Below, piece after piece: positions 7,517-15,425 of a DNA stretch of 64,000 nt. The notes beneath the pieces were generated by a model. It was not told where the DNA came from and did not search any database. It saw only the letters and a program-made list of their open reading frames with translations. The DNA is taken from the NCBI GenBank assembly GCA_002841155.1, contig PHEH01000006.1, positions 124,001-188,000 on the forward strand. The letters run 5' to 3'. Position numbers and translations under genes: made by a program. The DNA is from Alphaproteobacteria bacterium HGW-Alphaproteobacteria-18. Its GTDB lineage: Bacteria > Pseudomonadota > Alphaproteobacteria > Caulobacterales > Hyphomonadaceae. How positions within the stretch are numbered: the first letter of the stretch is position 1; each line of letters begins with the position of its first letter.

Positions 7517-10500
7517 TTACAGGTAAGGCGATCCGGCCGGGATTGAAAGCCATTCCCCGATGCGTCCGTCTGTCCCGACCTCGGCAATGCGCAAAGCCAG
7601 GGCGCCCTCCGGCCACTCTGCCTCCGAGAGCGCCGTCAACTCCCGCCCGCCAAACCCCGCGCCGTAATCGGCCTCCACAGCAAAGCTGACCACTCGCACG
7701 GGATCAGGCAGATCCCACTGATCGGGCACATCCGCCCCCCGCCTTGCCCAGCGCACGCCCCCTTCCGGCGCCGCCAGCCTCACCGGCCGCCACCCCAGCC
7801 CCGCCCGGTCCTCAAACACCGCCTCGCTCACCTCCCCGATCCCCGCCGCCCGCCACAGCAGCGCCAGCCCGGTCTCCAGCCCAGACACCCGCGCCCGCAC
7901 CACGGCGTCATCCAGCAGCACCAGCCGCGCGCCGATCTCCGCCGCCCCGCTCGGCCGCCCGCCTTGCCCGCGCAGCAGCCCGGAAAGCCGCCACCGCTCA
8001 GCCGCCACAAGTTCTGCGCTTTGGAATTGCACCAGCTCCCACCCCGCCGCCGTCTCCAGCAGCCCAGCATTGCCCCCCGCCAGCACCGCCACCTCGCTCG
8101 CCGAGGCAAACTCCCCGCCCGGCGCGTCCACCTCGATCACATTCGCCCAGTCCCAGCGCCCCACCGGCCCGGCCTCCACGCCCGCCACCAGCCGCGCGAT
8201 CACCGTCGGCCGTGTCAGCCGCGCCCGCTCGCTGAGGCCATCGGCCGCCGGCCCCGCCAGCACCGCCACCTCCCCCGGCCAGGGGCTCGCATACGCCGCC
8301 ACCAGCGGCCCCGTCCCCGCCTCTCCCGGCAGGCTCGGCGCATCCATCACCACCAGGTCGATCCCGGCAAATACCGGCGCGGGCAGAGGCGCAGGCACCA
8401 CCCCGCCATCCCGCACCGGCGCCACCCGCGCCGTATCCCGCGCCAGCACCAGCGCCCGCCACGCGCCCTCCTCCCGCGTCTCCAGCACCCGCCAGAGCGG
8501 CCCGCCATCCACCCGCACAAGGTCACCCGGCTCAATCGCCAGTCCCGAAAGCGGCAAAGCAATCTCCGCCGTCGCCTCCCGCGCCGCCTCCGCCAGCAGC
8601 GCCCCCGCCACGGCTTCTGCCCGTCCGGCAGACAGCACCAGCGGCAACGCCACATCGACCACCAGCCGCGCGTCCCCCGTCCCCCGCCGCGCCTCGGCAA
8701 TCCCCGGCTGATAGTCCCTATCCGGATCAATATGTGCAAGCCGTAGCCGCTCGGGCGCCTTGTCCATCATCTGCCGCGTCGCCGTCAGCCCCGGCTCCAC
8801 CAACAGGCCGCCCACCAGTTCCACCGCCGCCGCATCCCCCATATGGAACACGAGGCCGCCCGCCCGCTCGATGACTTCAAACCCGAAGGCCGCCTTCAGC
8901 GGCTCCAGCGCCGCGCGCACCGAATGCACCCCGTCGAGCCCATAGCCCTCAATTACCCCGTCCAGCCCGCGCACATCCGCCACCACGCCGCCCCGCGCGC
9001 AGATATCGCCCACCACCGCCGCCAGCGATGTCAGCCCCTCGCGCCCGTTCAGCCAATGCCCGCGCGCCCAGTTCCCGCCATCGCCCCAGATATCCCCGCG
9101 CATCGGCCAGGCCGGATAGGGCCGCGCGTCCCACGCCCAGACATGCGCCGCCTCCACCCGCTCGCTCGCCTCAAAATGCGCCAGCACCACGCCCAGCGCC
9201 CGCTTCTGAAACACATCGTCGCGCTCCCCGGTGGAGAAAGGCGGCAGCGCGCTCTCGCTGCTCTTGAGATCATAGAAAACATTGGGCGCGTTCCCGCCCT
9301 TGTCCACCGCCGCAAAGCCAATCTCCGACAGCCGCACCGGCTTCATCCCCGGCGTCCACCCCGTCGGCCCCTCCGCACGCACACCCTCCGGCCTCGGATA
9401 ATGTGAGCTGCCATACCACCCGCTCAGATCCTTCACCCGAAAGATCCAGTCCTCCCCATGCGCGGTGTCCATGATCGGTGTACGCACCTGCGCGCTGCGC
9501 GCAGCGTCATCGGCATAATACCAGTCAAACCCCTCCCCGCCCTCAATCTGGCTCGCCAGATAGGCCAGGTCATCCGCCGCGCCATACCCCGCCAGCGCAT
9601 CGAGATGCCCATCCCCCGCGCGCCAGTCCCCCAGCGGCGGGTACCAGTCGATCCCGACAAAATCGACCGCCGCATGCGCCCACAGCGCGTCCAGCGGAAA
9701 CAGAACATCCCCGCTCGCGTCTCCCGGCACATACGCACCATACTCCGTCCAGTCCGCCGCATAGGAAACCTTCGCAGAAGGCAGGATCGCCTTCACTTCG
9801 GCGGCCAGATCGCACAGCGCCTCCACAAACGGAAACGCCCCGGCGTCATCTCTCACGCGCGTCAGCCCGCGCATCTCGCTCCCAACCAGAAACGCCTCAA
9901 CCCCGCCCGTCTCCGCCGCCAGCGCCGCATGATGCAGGATAAACCGGCGATACCCCGCCGCCCCGTTCACAAAGGCCGCAATCTCCGCCCGCGCGCCCGC
10001 CGTTCCGTCCGCAGACACCCCAATCCGCCCCCGCCACGGAAACCCCGGCGCGTCCATCATCAGAAACGGCGTCAGCGTCACGGCATACCCGCGCTCTTTC
10101 AGTTCACGGATCGCCTGCACCACAGAGGCATCAGACGGCGTCCCGCCATAATTGGCATTCCCCGCCTCGTCCCGCGAAATCAGATACGCCGCCCCGCGCC
10201 CCTCGCCCGCCACGCTCCAGGCCTGCGGCACGGTCACCCTTGCCTGCGTCTCCACGCCCGGCCGGATTGCGCAGTCTCCCGCCGCCAGGCTCGATCCAAA
10301 CCACCCCACCGTCAGCGCCACATGACTCACGCGCGGCAGCCCCTCGCGCATCTGGTCCAGCGAGACGAGGAAATCCGCCCGCGCCTCCCCCGAATTGGCA
10401 TTGATCGCCCGCTCCCGCCCCGGCGCAAACTGCTCGCGCACAATCTCGGTCGCATACACAAACTCGCCGGATGCCGGAATGATATTCACCCCCGTCACAC

Positions 10501-11140
10501 TCTCGCGCAGCCCCGGCTCCGTGTCGCCTGGCGGTACGCGGACGATCTCGAATGACAATTGCGGAAGCCGGTTGCCGAAAGCATCCAGCGGCAGGTCCTC
10601 AAACACGATATACGCCGTCCCGCGATAGGCGGGCGCATCGCCCTCGATCATCTCGATCAGCGGATCAGGCACCTGCGCCTCGCTGCCATCATAAATACGA
10701 TGCACCGTGCCGGAGAGATCAAACGCCTCCCCATTCGCCCAGGCGCGCACCACGCGCACCCCCGGCCCCTCGCCCAGCGCCACGGCAAAGCTCACCGAAT
10801 AGCTGTAATCATTGACGCGCGGCCCGCCTTTACTACCTGCGCTCCGCGTCGTGCGCCGCTCCCGGAACCGCGCCGCCCAGATCAGCTGCCCGGACACCCG
10901 CATCCGCCCGTAGACGGACGGCACCCCCACCCCCTCGCTCGCCTCCATCACATGCAGCGCCTTGATCCGCGGGCCCTCCATCGGCCCCGCCAGATACTGG
11001 TCCAGCGCCCGCCCCGCCAGCGCCCCGGCCGCCCGGCCAATCGCCGCCCCACCGATCGCCCTCCCCAATACGTTCAGCCCAGCCGGCAACAACCGGCTGC
11101 CCACCGCCGCGCCCACCTGCGAAAACACCACCTGCGCCAC
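7517..11140 (-). CDS. GTA baseplate/host-specificity protein gp15 (megatron)
   Basis: 1207 residues from a GTG start preceded by GGAGG. N-terminal region with a Gly/Ala-rich hydrophobic stretch (GLNVLGRAIGGAAIGRAAGALAG), then a tail-hub region, a GTA TIM-barrel-like domain in the middle (WTEYGAYVPGDASGDV, AVDFVGIDWYPPLGDW, GFAAVDKGGNAPNVFYD) and a C-terminal phage-tail region (ETREEGAWRALVLAR, RWRLSGLLRGQGG). This matches gp15 of the Rhodobacter capsulatus GTA, the tail-tip component that contacts the recipient cell. It is the last structural gene of the cluster. The start overlaps the end of gp14 by 67 bases. Confidence 0.93.
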   Translation of the reverse strand: MAQVVFSQVGAAVGSRLLPAGLNVLGRAIGGAAIGRAAGALAGRALDQYLAGPMEGPRIKALHVMEASEGVGVPSVYGRMRVSGQLIWAARFRERRTTRSAGSKGGPRVNDYSYSVSFAVALGEGPGVRVVRAWANGEAFDLSGTVHRIYDGSEAQVPDPLIEMIEGDAPAYRGTAYIVFEDLPLDAFGNRLPQLSFEIVRVPPGDTEPGLRESVTGVNIIPASGEFVYATEIVREQFAPGRERAINANSGEARADFLVSLDQMREGLPRVSHVALTVGWFGSSLAAGDCAIRPGVETQARVTVPQAWSVAGEGRGAAYLISRDEAGNANYGGTPSDASVVQAIRELKERGYAVTLTPFLMMDAPGFPWRGRIGVSADGTAGARAEIAAFVNGAAGYRRFILHHAALAAETGGVEAFLVGSEMRGLTRVRDDAGAFPFVEALCDLAAEVKAILPSAKVSYAADWTEYGAYVPGDASGDVLFPLDALWAHAAVDFVGIDWYPPLGDWRAGDGHLDALAGYGAADDLAYLASQIEGGEGFDWYYADDAARSAQVRTPIMDTAHGEDWIFRVKDLSGWYGSSHYPRPEGVRAEGPTGWTPGMKPVRLSEIGFAAVDKGGNAPNVFYDLKSSESALPPFSTGERDDVFQKRALGVVLAHFEASERVEAAHVWAWDARPYPAWPMRGDIWGDGGNWARGHWLNGREGLTSLAAVVGDICARGGVVADVRGLDGVIEGYGLDGVHSVRAALEPLKAAFGFEVIERAGGLVFHMGDAAAVELVGGLLVEPGLTATRQMMDKAPERLRLAHIDPDRDYQPGIAEARRGTGDARLVVDVALPLVLSAGRAEAVAGALLAEAAREATAEIALPLSGLAIEPGDLVRVDGGPLWRVLETREEGAWRALVLARDTARVAPVRDGGVVPAPLPAPVFAGIDLVVMDAPSLPGEAGTGPLVAAYASPWPGEVAVLAGPAADGLSERARLTRPTVIARLVAGVEAGPVGRWDWANVIEVDAPGGEFASASEVAVLAGGNAGLLETAAGWELVQFQSAELVAAERWRLSGLLRGQGGRPSGAAEIGARLVLLDDAVVRARVSGLETGLALLWRAAGIGEVSEAVFEDRAGLGWRPVRLAAPEGGVRWARRGADVPDQWDLPDPVRVVSFAVEADYGAGFGGRELTALSEAEWPEGALALRIAEVGTDGRIGEWLSIPAGSPYL

Positions 11141-11574
11141 GCCTTAATCCTCCACCCCGGAAACGCGAACGCTCCTGCAACCCGCCGTGCCCACCAATCC
11201 GTCAATCGCGTTTCCACCACCGCCCGCCCCCAATAAGCATGCAGAATACGCCCCTCGCCGCTCACAATCGCGCAATGCTTGGCCGGAACGCCCATCCCCA
11301 TACGGAAGATCAGAACATCGCCCGCCTGCGCCGCCCCCGGCGCAATCTCGGCCATCTGCCGCCGCGCCGCTTCCAGCAACGTCTCCCACCCCAGCGCCTC
11401 GGCCCAGTCGGGCGTATAGGCCGGCGGCGCCTCGGGCTCCGGCCCGATCACCTCGCGCCACACGCCGCGCACAAGGCCAAGGCAGTCACACCCCGCCCCC
11501 TTCAGGCTCGCCTGGTGCCGGTAGGGCGTGCCGATCCATCCCCTTGCCGCCGCCACAATCTCTGCCCGCCTCAT
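11074..11574 (-). CDS. GTA NlpC/P60 cell-wall peptidase gp14
   Basis: 166 residues. NlpC/P60 cysteine peptidase: Cys in GAGCDCLGLVRGVW (near residues 28-32), followed by GDVLIFRMG and the His in AKHCAIV, then GRILHAYWG. In GTAs gp14 is a tail-tip peptidase that helps DNA cross the recipient's peptidoglycan. Its ATG overlaps the gp13 stop by 4 bases. About the last 22 residues are Trp/Arg-rich, unlike the family, and come from reading 67 bases into gp15 in another frame. The genuine C-terminus may be near residue 144, see findings. Confidence 0.9.
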   Translation of the reverse strand: MRRAEIVAAARGWIGTPYRHQASLKGAGCDCLGLVRGVWREVIGPEPEAPPAYTPDWAEALGWETLLEAARRQMAEIAPGAAQAGDVLIFRMGMGVPAKHCAIVSGEGRILHAYWGRAVVETRLTDWWARRVAGAFAFPGWRIKAWRRWCFRRWARRWAAGCCRLG

Positions 11575-12218
11575 CGCCTGCCCCCATCATTCCCCGCCGC
11601 CGCTGGCCCCGCCAGCACAACATCTGTTCCCGGAAGATGCGGAAACCCCCGGAAATTCTCGCCGTTGCCAAACACATCCCGGCACGTCTCAAACCGGTGA
11701 TCACACGCCACCCCCGGAAACGCGCCCGCGTCCACGCCGCAGCGCGCGTCCCCCAGCACTGCGTCACACCGGCGCGCATATATCCGCCCCGATGGCCGCT
11801 CCAGATCCGCCTTCAGCGACACCAGCGCCGCCTCAAACCCCAACGCCCCGCGCGCCACTTCAGACATCCGCCCGGCCCACACATGCGCCCGGTGCTCCGG
11901 CGCCTGCCAGTCCACCCGCCACACATCCACCCGCGCCCCGTCCCAGAGCCCCGCCTCGAGGTCTTCCTCCGTGATCGCATCATGACTGAGCGCCCCGCGC
12001 GCGCCCGCCTGCCCCGGCGCGAGCCCAGACGTCTGGCGTAGCTCCGCCCCTTCCAGCCCCGCGCCCGGCAGATAGGTTTCCCCGGCCACCACCAGTGGCC
12101 CGTCATGTTCCGTCAGGCGCAAGACAAATCCATCGCCCCGCGCAATCTCCCAGCAGAGACATGTCGTCGTCACGCCCCCTGCCAGCCGCGCCGCAAATTC
12201 TTCGCTTATCTCACGCAT
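11571..12218 (-). CDS. GTA distal tail protein gp13 (DUF2163)
   Basis: 215 residues from the ATG at 12218. DUF2163 N-terminal domain (TTTCLCWEIARGDGFVLRLTEHD is the typical opening), then the C-terminal phage BR0599-like domain with conserved cysteines and aromatic residues (YARRCDAVLGDARCGVD, FPGVACDHRFETCRD, NFRGFPHLPGTD). In the R. capsulatus GTA, gp12-gp13 form the distal tail/hub and some cysteines bind an iron-sulfur cluster; whether that holds here cannot be seen. It starts 5 bases after the gp12 stop and ends in the gp14 ATG. Confidence 0.92.
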   Translation of the reverse strand: MREISEEFAARLAGGVTTTCLCWEIARGDGFVLRLTEHDGPLVVAGETYLPGAGLEGAELRQTSGLAPGQAGARGALSHDAITEEDLEAGLWDGARVDVWRVDWQAPEHRAHVWAGRMSEVARGALGFEAALVSLKADLERPSGRIYARRCDAVLGDARCGVDAGAFPGVACDHRFETCRDVFGNGENFRGFPHLPGTDVVLAGPAAAGNDGGRR

Positions 12219-12222
12219 TGCT

Positions 12223-12840
12223 TCACCCAACAATCTCAACCAGCGGCACACGGATCGCCCGCCCCGCGCCAAATCCTTCCAGCGTCACATCCAGCCGGTC
12301 TGCGTCAAACCGCACGGGGCAATCAAACCGGAACCCCGCCGTCACTGCGGCGCCCGCCACAGGCGCCGCCGCCAGCGTCACCAGTCCGGTCGCCGTATCC
12401 ACGCTGAACGCTGCCTCCACGCCATCCACCGCCACGCGCACGCTCCCGCCCACCGGCTTCCAGATCCGCCGCGCCCAGCCGCCATAATGCTTCACCAGCG
12501 CAAACCCAGTCCGCGCCCCATCACCCACACCGATCGCCTGATCCAGTGGCGAAACATCCGCCCCCGGAAGGCTGGACCGGTCATCCAACATATCCCGAAA
12601 GCGAAACCCGTGCAGTCGCCCGCCCCGCGCCTCAAAGAACGCGATCAACACCTGCAACGTCTCCACGCGCGCCGCCGCGCTGCCGATCTCCCAACGCCGG
12701 CGCGATCCTGCCCAGGCGGCATTGCGCGCTTCCTGCCCTCCGCCAAGCGTCACCGTGTCCACCCACCGCTCCGGCCCGCCAGACGCTGCCAGCGCCAGAG
12801 TCATCGGCAGGCTCACCTCATGAAAAAGTGTGAGGCTCAT
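12223..12840 (-). CDS. GTA distal tail protein gp12 (DUF2460)
   Basis: 205 residues. The DUF2460 signature is clear: FHEVSLPMTLALAASGGPERWVDTV at the start, RRRWEIGSAA and FFEARGGRLHGFRFRD in the middle, then a beta-rich C-terminal half ending FDCPVRFDADRLDVTLE. This is the distal tail protein of RcGTA-type particles. The ATG overlaps the stop of gp11 by 4 bases, and the order gp11-gp12-gp13 is the conserved one. Confidence 0.93.
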   Translation of the reverse strand: MSLTLFHEVSLPMTLALAASGGPERWVDTVTLGGGQEARNAAWAGSRRRWEIGSAAARVETLQVLIAFFEARGGRLHGFRFRDMLDDRSSLPGADVSPLDQAIGVGDGARTGFALVKHYGGWARRIWKPVGGSVRVAVDGVEAAFSVDTATGLVTLAAAPVAGAAVTAGFRFDCPVRFDADRLDVTLEGFGAGRAIRVPLVEIVG

Positions 12841-13208
12841 GAAAACCGCCCTCCCGCCTGAACCATCCGCGCCAGCAGCGCAGACACCCCCGCCGCATTC
12901 CCCGCCACCGCGCCCTCATCCGTCCCCGGCGGAAAATTGAAGGTCGCATTGACGCCCCCGCCGCCACCCTGCCCCCGCAAGATCACCGCCTCTGCCGCCA
13001 CCCGCGCCAGCTCCCGCAAAATGCCATCGGCCATCCGCCGGAAATCGAGCTCCCCGCTCCGCGCCGCCTGGGAAAGCGCCGCCTCGATCCGCTGCCCCGC
13101 GCCATCAAACGCAGCGCCCAGCGCGTCCGCTGCCTCCCGCCCCGGCCCGTCACTCAGACTTCGCAGCGCGTCGCCCGCCGCGCTGAGTTCCCGTTCAAAT
13201 TCGTTCAT
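12837..13208 (-). CDS. GTA tail tape-measure protein gp11 (unusually short)
   Basis: 123 residues, mostly predicted helix (about residues 1-80: EFERELSAAGDALRSL, GQRIEAALSQAARSGELDFRRMADGILREL), then a Gly-rich hinge and VNATFNFPPGTD. The call rests on position between gp10.1 and gp12 and on the RRMADGIL-type end found in GTA tape-measure proteins. The R. capsulatus protein is about 219 residues, so this is roughly half as long and predicts a short tail. It overlaps gp10.1 by 14 bases and gp12 by 4. No signs of a frameshift or truncation are seen. Confidence 0.78.
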   Translation of the reverse strand: MNEFERELSAAGDALRSLSDGPGREAADALGAAFDGAGQRIEAALSQAARSGELDFRRMADGILRELARVAAEAVILRGQGGGGGVNATFNFPPGTDEGAVAGNAAGVSALLARMVQAGGRFS

Positions 13209-13380
13209 CTCTGTCTCCCGTATCCGGATGATCCGCCATCATTGCCACAAGGTCTGCGCGCGAGGGCGCCTCTCCGCCGCGGGCCAGCCACCGCCATTCG
13301 CGCACACTCAGCCGCCAGAACGCCTCCGGCCCGATCCCCAGCGCCATGGCGGCCCGCACCATCTCGCCCCAGGGCAGCAT
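13195..13380 (-). CDS. GTA small tail-assembly protein gp10.1 (rcc01693 family)
   Basis: 61 residues. It begins MLPWGEMVRAAM, then GIGPEAFWRLSVREWRWLARG and ADLVAMMADHPD, the pattern of the short tail-assembly chaperone family found after gp10 in GTA clusters. Its ATG shares one base with the gp10 stop (TGATG), and its end overlaps gp11 by 14 bases. A longer reading of the same frame upstream is only the out-of-frame shadow of gp10. Confidence 0.85.
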   Translation of the reverse strand: MLPWGEMVRAAMALGIGPEAFWRLSVREWRWLARGGEAPSRADLVAMMADHPDTGDRDERI

Positions 13381-13673
13381 CAGCCCGAAAGCCCCAGCCG
13401 GAACGCCTCGGCCACCACCCGTGCCGCCGCGCCCGGCGACACATCCGCCGCGCTGATGCCCGCCGCCGTCTCCGCCTCCCCGCCCCCGCGCAGCAGCGCC
13501 GCAATCACGATCATCAGGTCGGCGGCGGACAGCGCCCGCATCCGCAATTCCAGCTCCGCCATCGTCCGGCAGCCGAGTGCGCATTCGATTTCCGCCAGCG
13601 CCCCCAGCGTCAGGCACACTCGCCGTTCCCGTCCGTCTACGGTCAATGCCGTCTCTCCCCGCGCCGCATTCAT
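13380..13673 (-). CDS. GTA gp10, tail-assembly chaperone-like
   Basis: 97 residues. MNAARGETALTVDGRERRVCLTLGALAEIECALG is the typical start of the GTA gp10 family: a short beta hairpin followed by the helix LGALAEIE. The rest is helical (DLMIVIAALLRGGG, AAARVVAEAFRLGL). With gp10.1 it resembles the G/GT tail chaperone pair of siphophages, which assists tape-measure folding and tail assembly. Overlaps gp9 by 4 bases and gp10.1 by 1 base. Confidence 0.88.
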   Translation of the reverse strand: MNAARGETALTVDGRERRVCLTLGALAEIECALGCRTMAELELRMRALSAADLMIVIAALLRGGGEAETAAGISAADVSPGAAARVVAEAFRLGLSG

Positions 13674-14083
13674 GGCAGAGCCTCAAAGCCAAGCGCCCCG
13701 GCGCTCTCCAGCGTCACGGAAAACTCTGCCTCCCCCTCATGCGTCCCACTCCAGGAAAGCTGCGTGATCTGGAACGCGCCTTCCAGAACGCCAAAATGCG
13801 GCAACACCAGCTGCCAGCTCGGCGCCTCCCCGCCAAAGAACACCGCCCGCATCCGCGCGTCAGAGGCCGCGTCGCGAAACACGCCCCGCCCGGTCACACG
13901 CGCCGTCTTCGTCCCCGCCCCGGCGATCAACTCGCGCCAGGCATCGGGCGAATCCATCCCCGTCGCGTCCACCATCCCGGCCGACAGCTCGATCCGGCTC
14001 GCGCGAACGCCCGCAACAGTCACGAACGCCGCGGTCCCATCACTGATCTTCAGCAGAATATCCCTGCCCCTCTGGCCCGCCAT
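13670..14083 (-). CDS. GTA major tail tube protein gp9
   Basis: 137 residues of the phage TP901-1 major tail protein family: MAGQRGRDILLKISDG at the start, the DATGMDSPDAWRELIAG motif near residues 39-55, and a beta-rich C-terminal half (GAFQITQLSWSGTHEGEAEFSVTLESAG). It forms the stacked tail tube. The ATG shares a base with the gp8 stop (TAATG). No anomalies. Confidence 0.94.
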   Translation of the reverse strand: MAGQRGRDILLKISDGTAAFVTVAGVRASRIELSAGMVDATGMDSPDAWRELIAGAGTKTARVTGRGVFRDAASDARMRAVFFGGEAPSWQLVLPHFGVLEGAFQITQLSWSGTHEGEAEFSVTLESAGALGFEALP

Positions 14084-14496
14084 TACGCGGCCTCCTCTTC
14101 TGAAATGATCCGGAAACGGATAACCCCGCGAAACGCCCGCCGGTCAAACTGCCGCATCACGTCGGAATAGGTAGTGTAGGCGAGCACAATATGCCGCCCC
14201 GCCCCGCTCCAGTCGGCGCCCTCGAAAGCCTGCCGCAGCGCGGCCAGCGCCGCCTTCGCCTCGCGTACTCCGCCATAGCGGGAGAGCACCGCCAGCGTGA
14301 TCACATGTTCGCTCGCCTCGCCCCCGCTCGCGCCAACCGGGCGGCATTCATGCCGCTCCAGCCGCGCAAAGGGAAAGGCCGGCGCCTCGGTCTCATCGTC
14401 ATAAACCCGCGCATTGGCCCCAAAGATCGCCTGCACGCCCGCGTCCCCGCGCAGCGCCACCATCAGCGCCGCCTGCACCGCCACTTCCCCGCTCAT
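14083..14496 (-). CDS. GTA tail terminator gp8 (DUF3168)
   Basis: 137 residues from the ATG at 14496, which overlaps the gp6 stop as ATGA and has GGAG 7 bases upstream; a GTG nine bases earlier is the alternative. DUF3168 features: EVAVQAALMVALRGDAGVQAIFG, FPFARLERHE, HVITLAVLSRYGG, FRGVIRFRI. In RcGTA this protein caps the tail tube at the head side. It follows gp6 directly, where gp7 normally intervenes. Confidence 0.9.
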   Translation of the reverse strand: MSGEVAVQAALMVALRGDAGVQAIFGANARVYDDETEAPAFPFARLERHECRPVGASGGEASEHVITLAVLSRYGGVREAKAALAALRQAFEGADWSGAGRHIVLAYTTYSDVMRQFDRRAFRGVIRFRIISEEEAA

Positions 14497-15050
14497 ATCG
14501 CCCACTCCCGCCGCGCATCGAGGATCGCCTGCACGTCCTCCGGCACGCCCGCAAGCGGCCGCTCAGACCCGCGCAAATAAGCCGCCTGCACATAAAGTTT
14601 CACCGCATGCTGAAGATCTTCCGGAACACTTCCCGGCGCGCCGAAGCCCGCCTCGAATGTCACCTCCACGCGCCCGCCCGCCGCAATCCCCGGCAGGGCC
14701 GCCCCGGCGCGCAGCCGCAGCTTGCCCCCGGCAATCTCGAACCGCGCGGAAACCTCTTCCTGCGTCCCCAGGGCGTCAAAACGCGCCACAGACACCAGCG
14801 CCCCCGCCGGCCCCGGCCCCAGGCGCACGCCGCCCGCCACGATGGCCCAGGGCCAGCGAGCCCAGGTCCGCTTGCAGGTTCGCGACACCAGCGCCAGCCC
14901 GCTCGCCGCCTCAATCTGCGCCCGTGCCGAGGCGATGAGGCGCGCCACCAGCCCATCTTCTACGTCTGTGCCCAGGCGCAGGAATTCCTTTGCCGCAGCG
15001 AGAGACACAGGCTCTCCTGCTGGCGGCGTTATCACCGTCAGTTCCGACAT
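14493..15050 (-). CDS. GTA head-tail connector gp6
   Basis: 185 residues of the phage gp6-like head-tail connector family: TPPAGEPVSLAAAKEFLRL near the start, a helical core (VARLIASARAQIEAASGLAL) and the C-terminal EDLQHAVKLYVQAAYL helix. It joins the portal to the tail. In RcGTA it is followed by gp7, but here gp8 begins within its stop codon. Its start lies 64 bases after the small ORF at 15115-15318. Confidence 0.91.
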   Translation of the reverse strand: MSELTVITPPAGEPVSLAAAKEFLRLGTDVEDGLVARLIASARAQIEAASGLALVSRTCKRTWARWPWAIVAGGVRLGPGPAGALVSVARFDALGTQEEVSARFEIAGGKLRLRAGAALPGIAAGGRVEVTFEAGFGAPGSVPEDLQHAVKLYVQAAYLRGSERPLAGVPEDVQAILDARREWAI

Positions 15051-15114
15051 CTGATTATTCCCTGATTCAAAAAAGGCGGGCCGCCCACACCGCGCAGGCG
15101 GCCCGGAGAGACGC

Positions 15115-15318
15115 TTAGATCAGCGCCTGCAGCTTGGTGATCACCTGCCCGCCCATCGGCAGGCCCACCTGTTTCAGCAGCTCATTGTCGATGCCGGTGG
15201 CGGTGCCTTTCACCAGCGCCGCCACGGCCTCGGCCGCCTTGGTGGTAAACTCCTCCTGCTGTGGCTTGGTCAGCAGCGCCGCCTGGCGAATGATCGCCAC
15301 AATCACAGATTCCAACAT
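15115..15318 (-). CDS. small hypothetical protein between capsid and connector genes
   Basis: 67 residues from the ATG at 15318. AAGGAG stands 8 bases before it; an ATG two codons earlier lies too close to that site. The sequence is helical (ESVIVAIIRQAALLT, EEFTTKAAEAVAALVKG) with a short tail PMGGQVITKLQALI. No signal peptide or strong membrane helix, and no family recognised. Its place between gp5 and gp6 suggests a particle-related role (decoration, scaffold or connector accessory), but nothing in the sequence proves this. Coding is supported by the ribosome site, the codon bias and the tight neighbours. Confidence 0.6.
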   Translation of the reverse strand: MLESVIVAIIRQAALLTKPQQEEFTTKAAEAVAALVKGTATGIDNELLKQVGLPMGGQVITKLQALI

Positions 15319-15425
15319 TTCCATTTCTCCTTGAACAAAAACAACATCTCAGTAGGCCGCCCCCACGAGCAAAGCGAAGGCGCAGAGTGCCCGAGCGCAG
15401 CGAGGAACCGCACTCGAGCAAGAAC

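Noticed and set aside
9458-10555. 365-codon plus-strand frame inside gp15
   Set aside because: Arg/His/Pro-rich shadow of the GTA gp15 reading frame; no start context or known domains.
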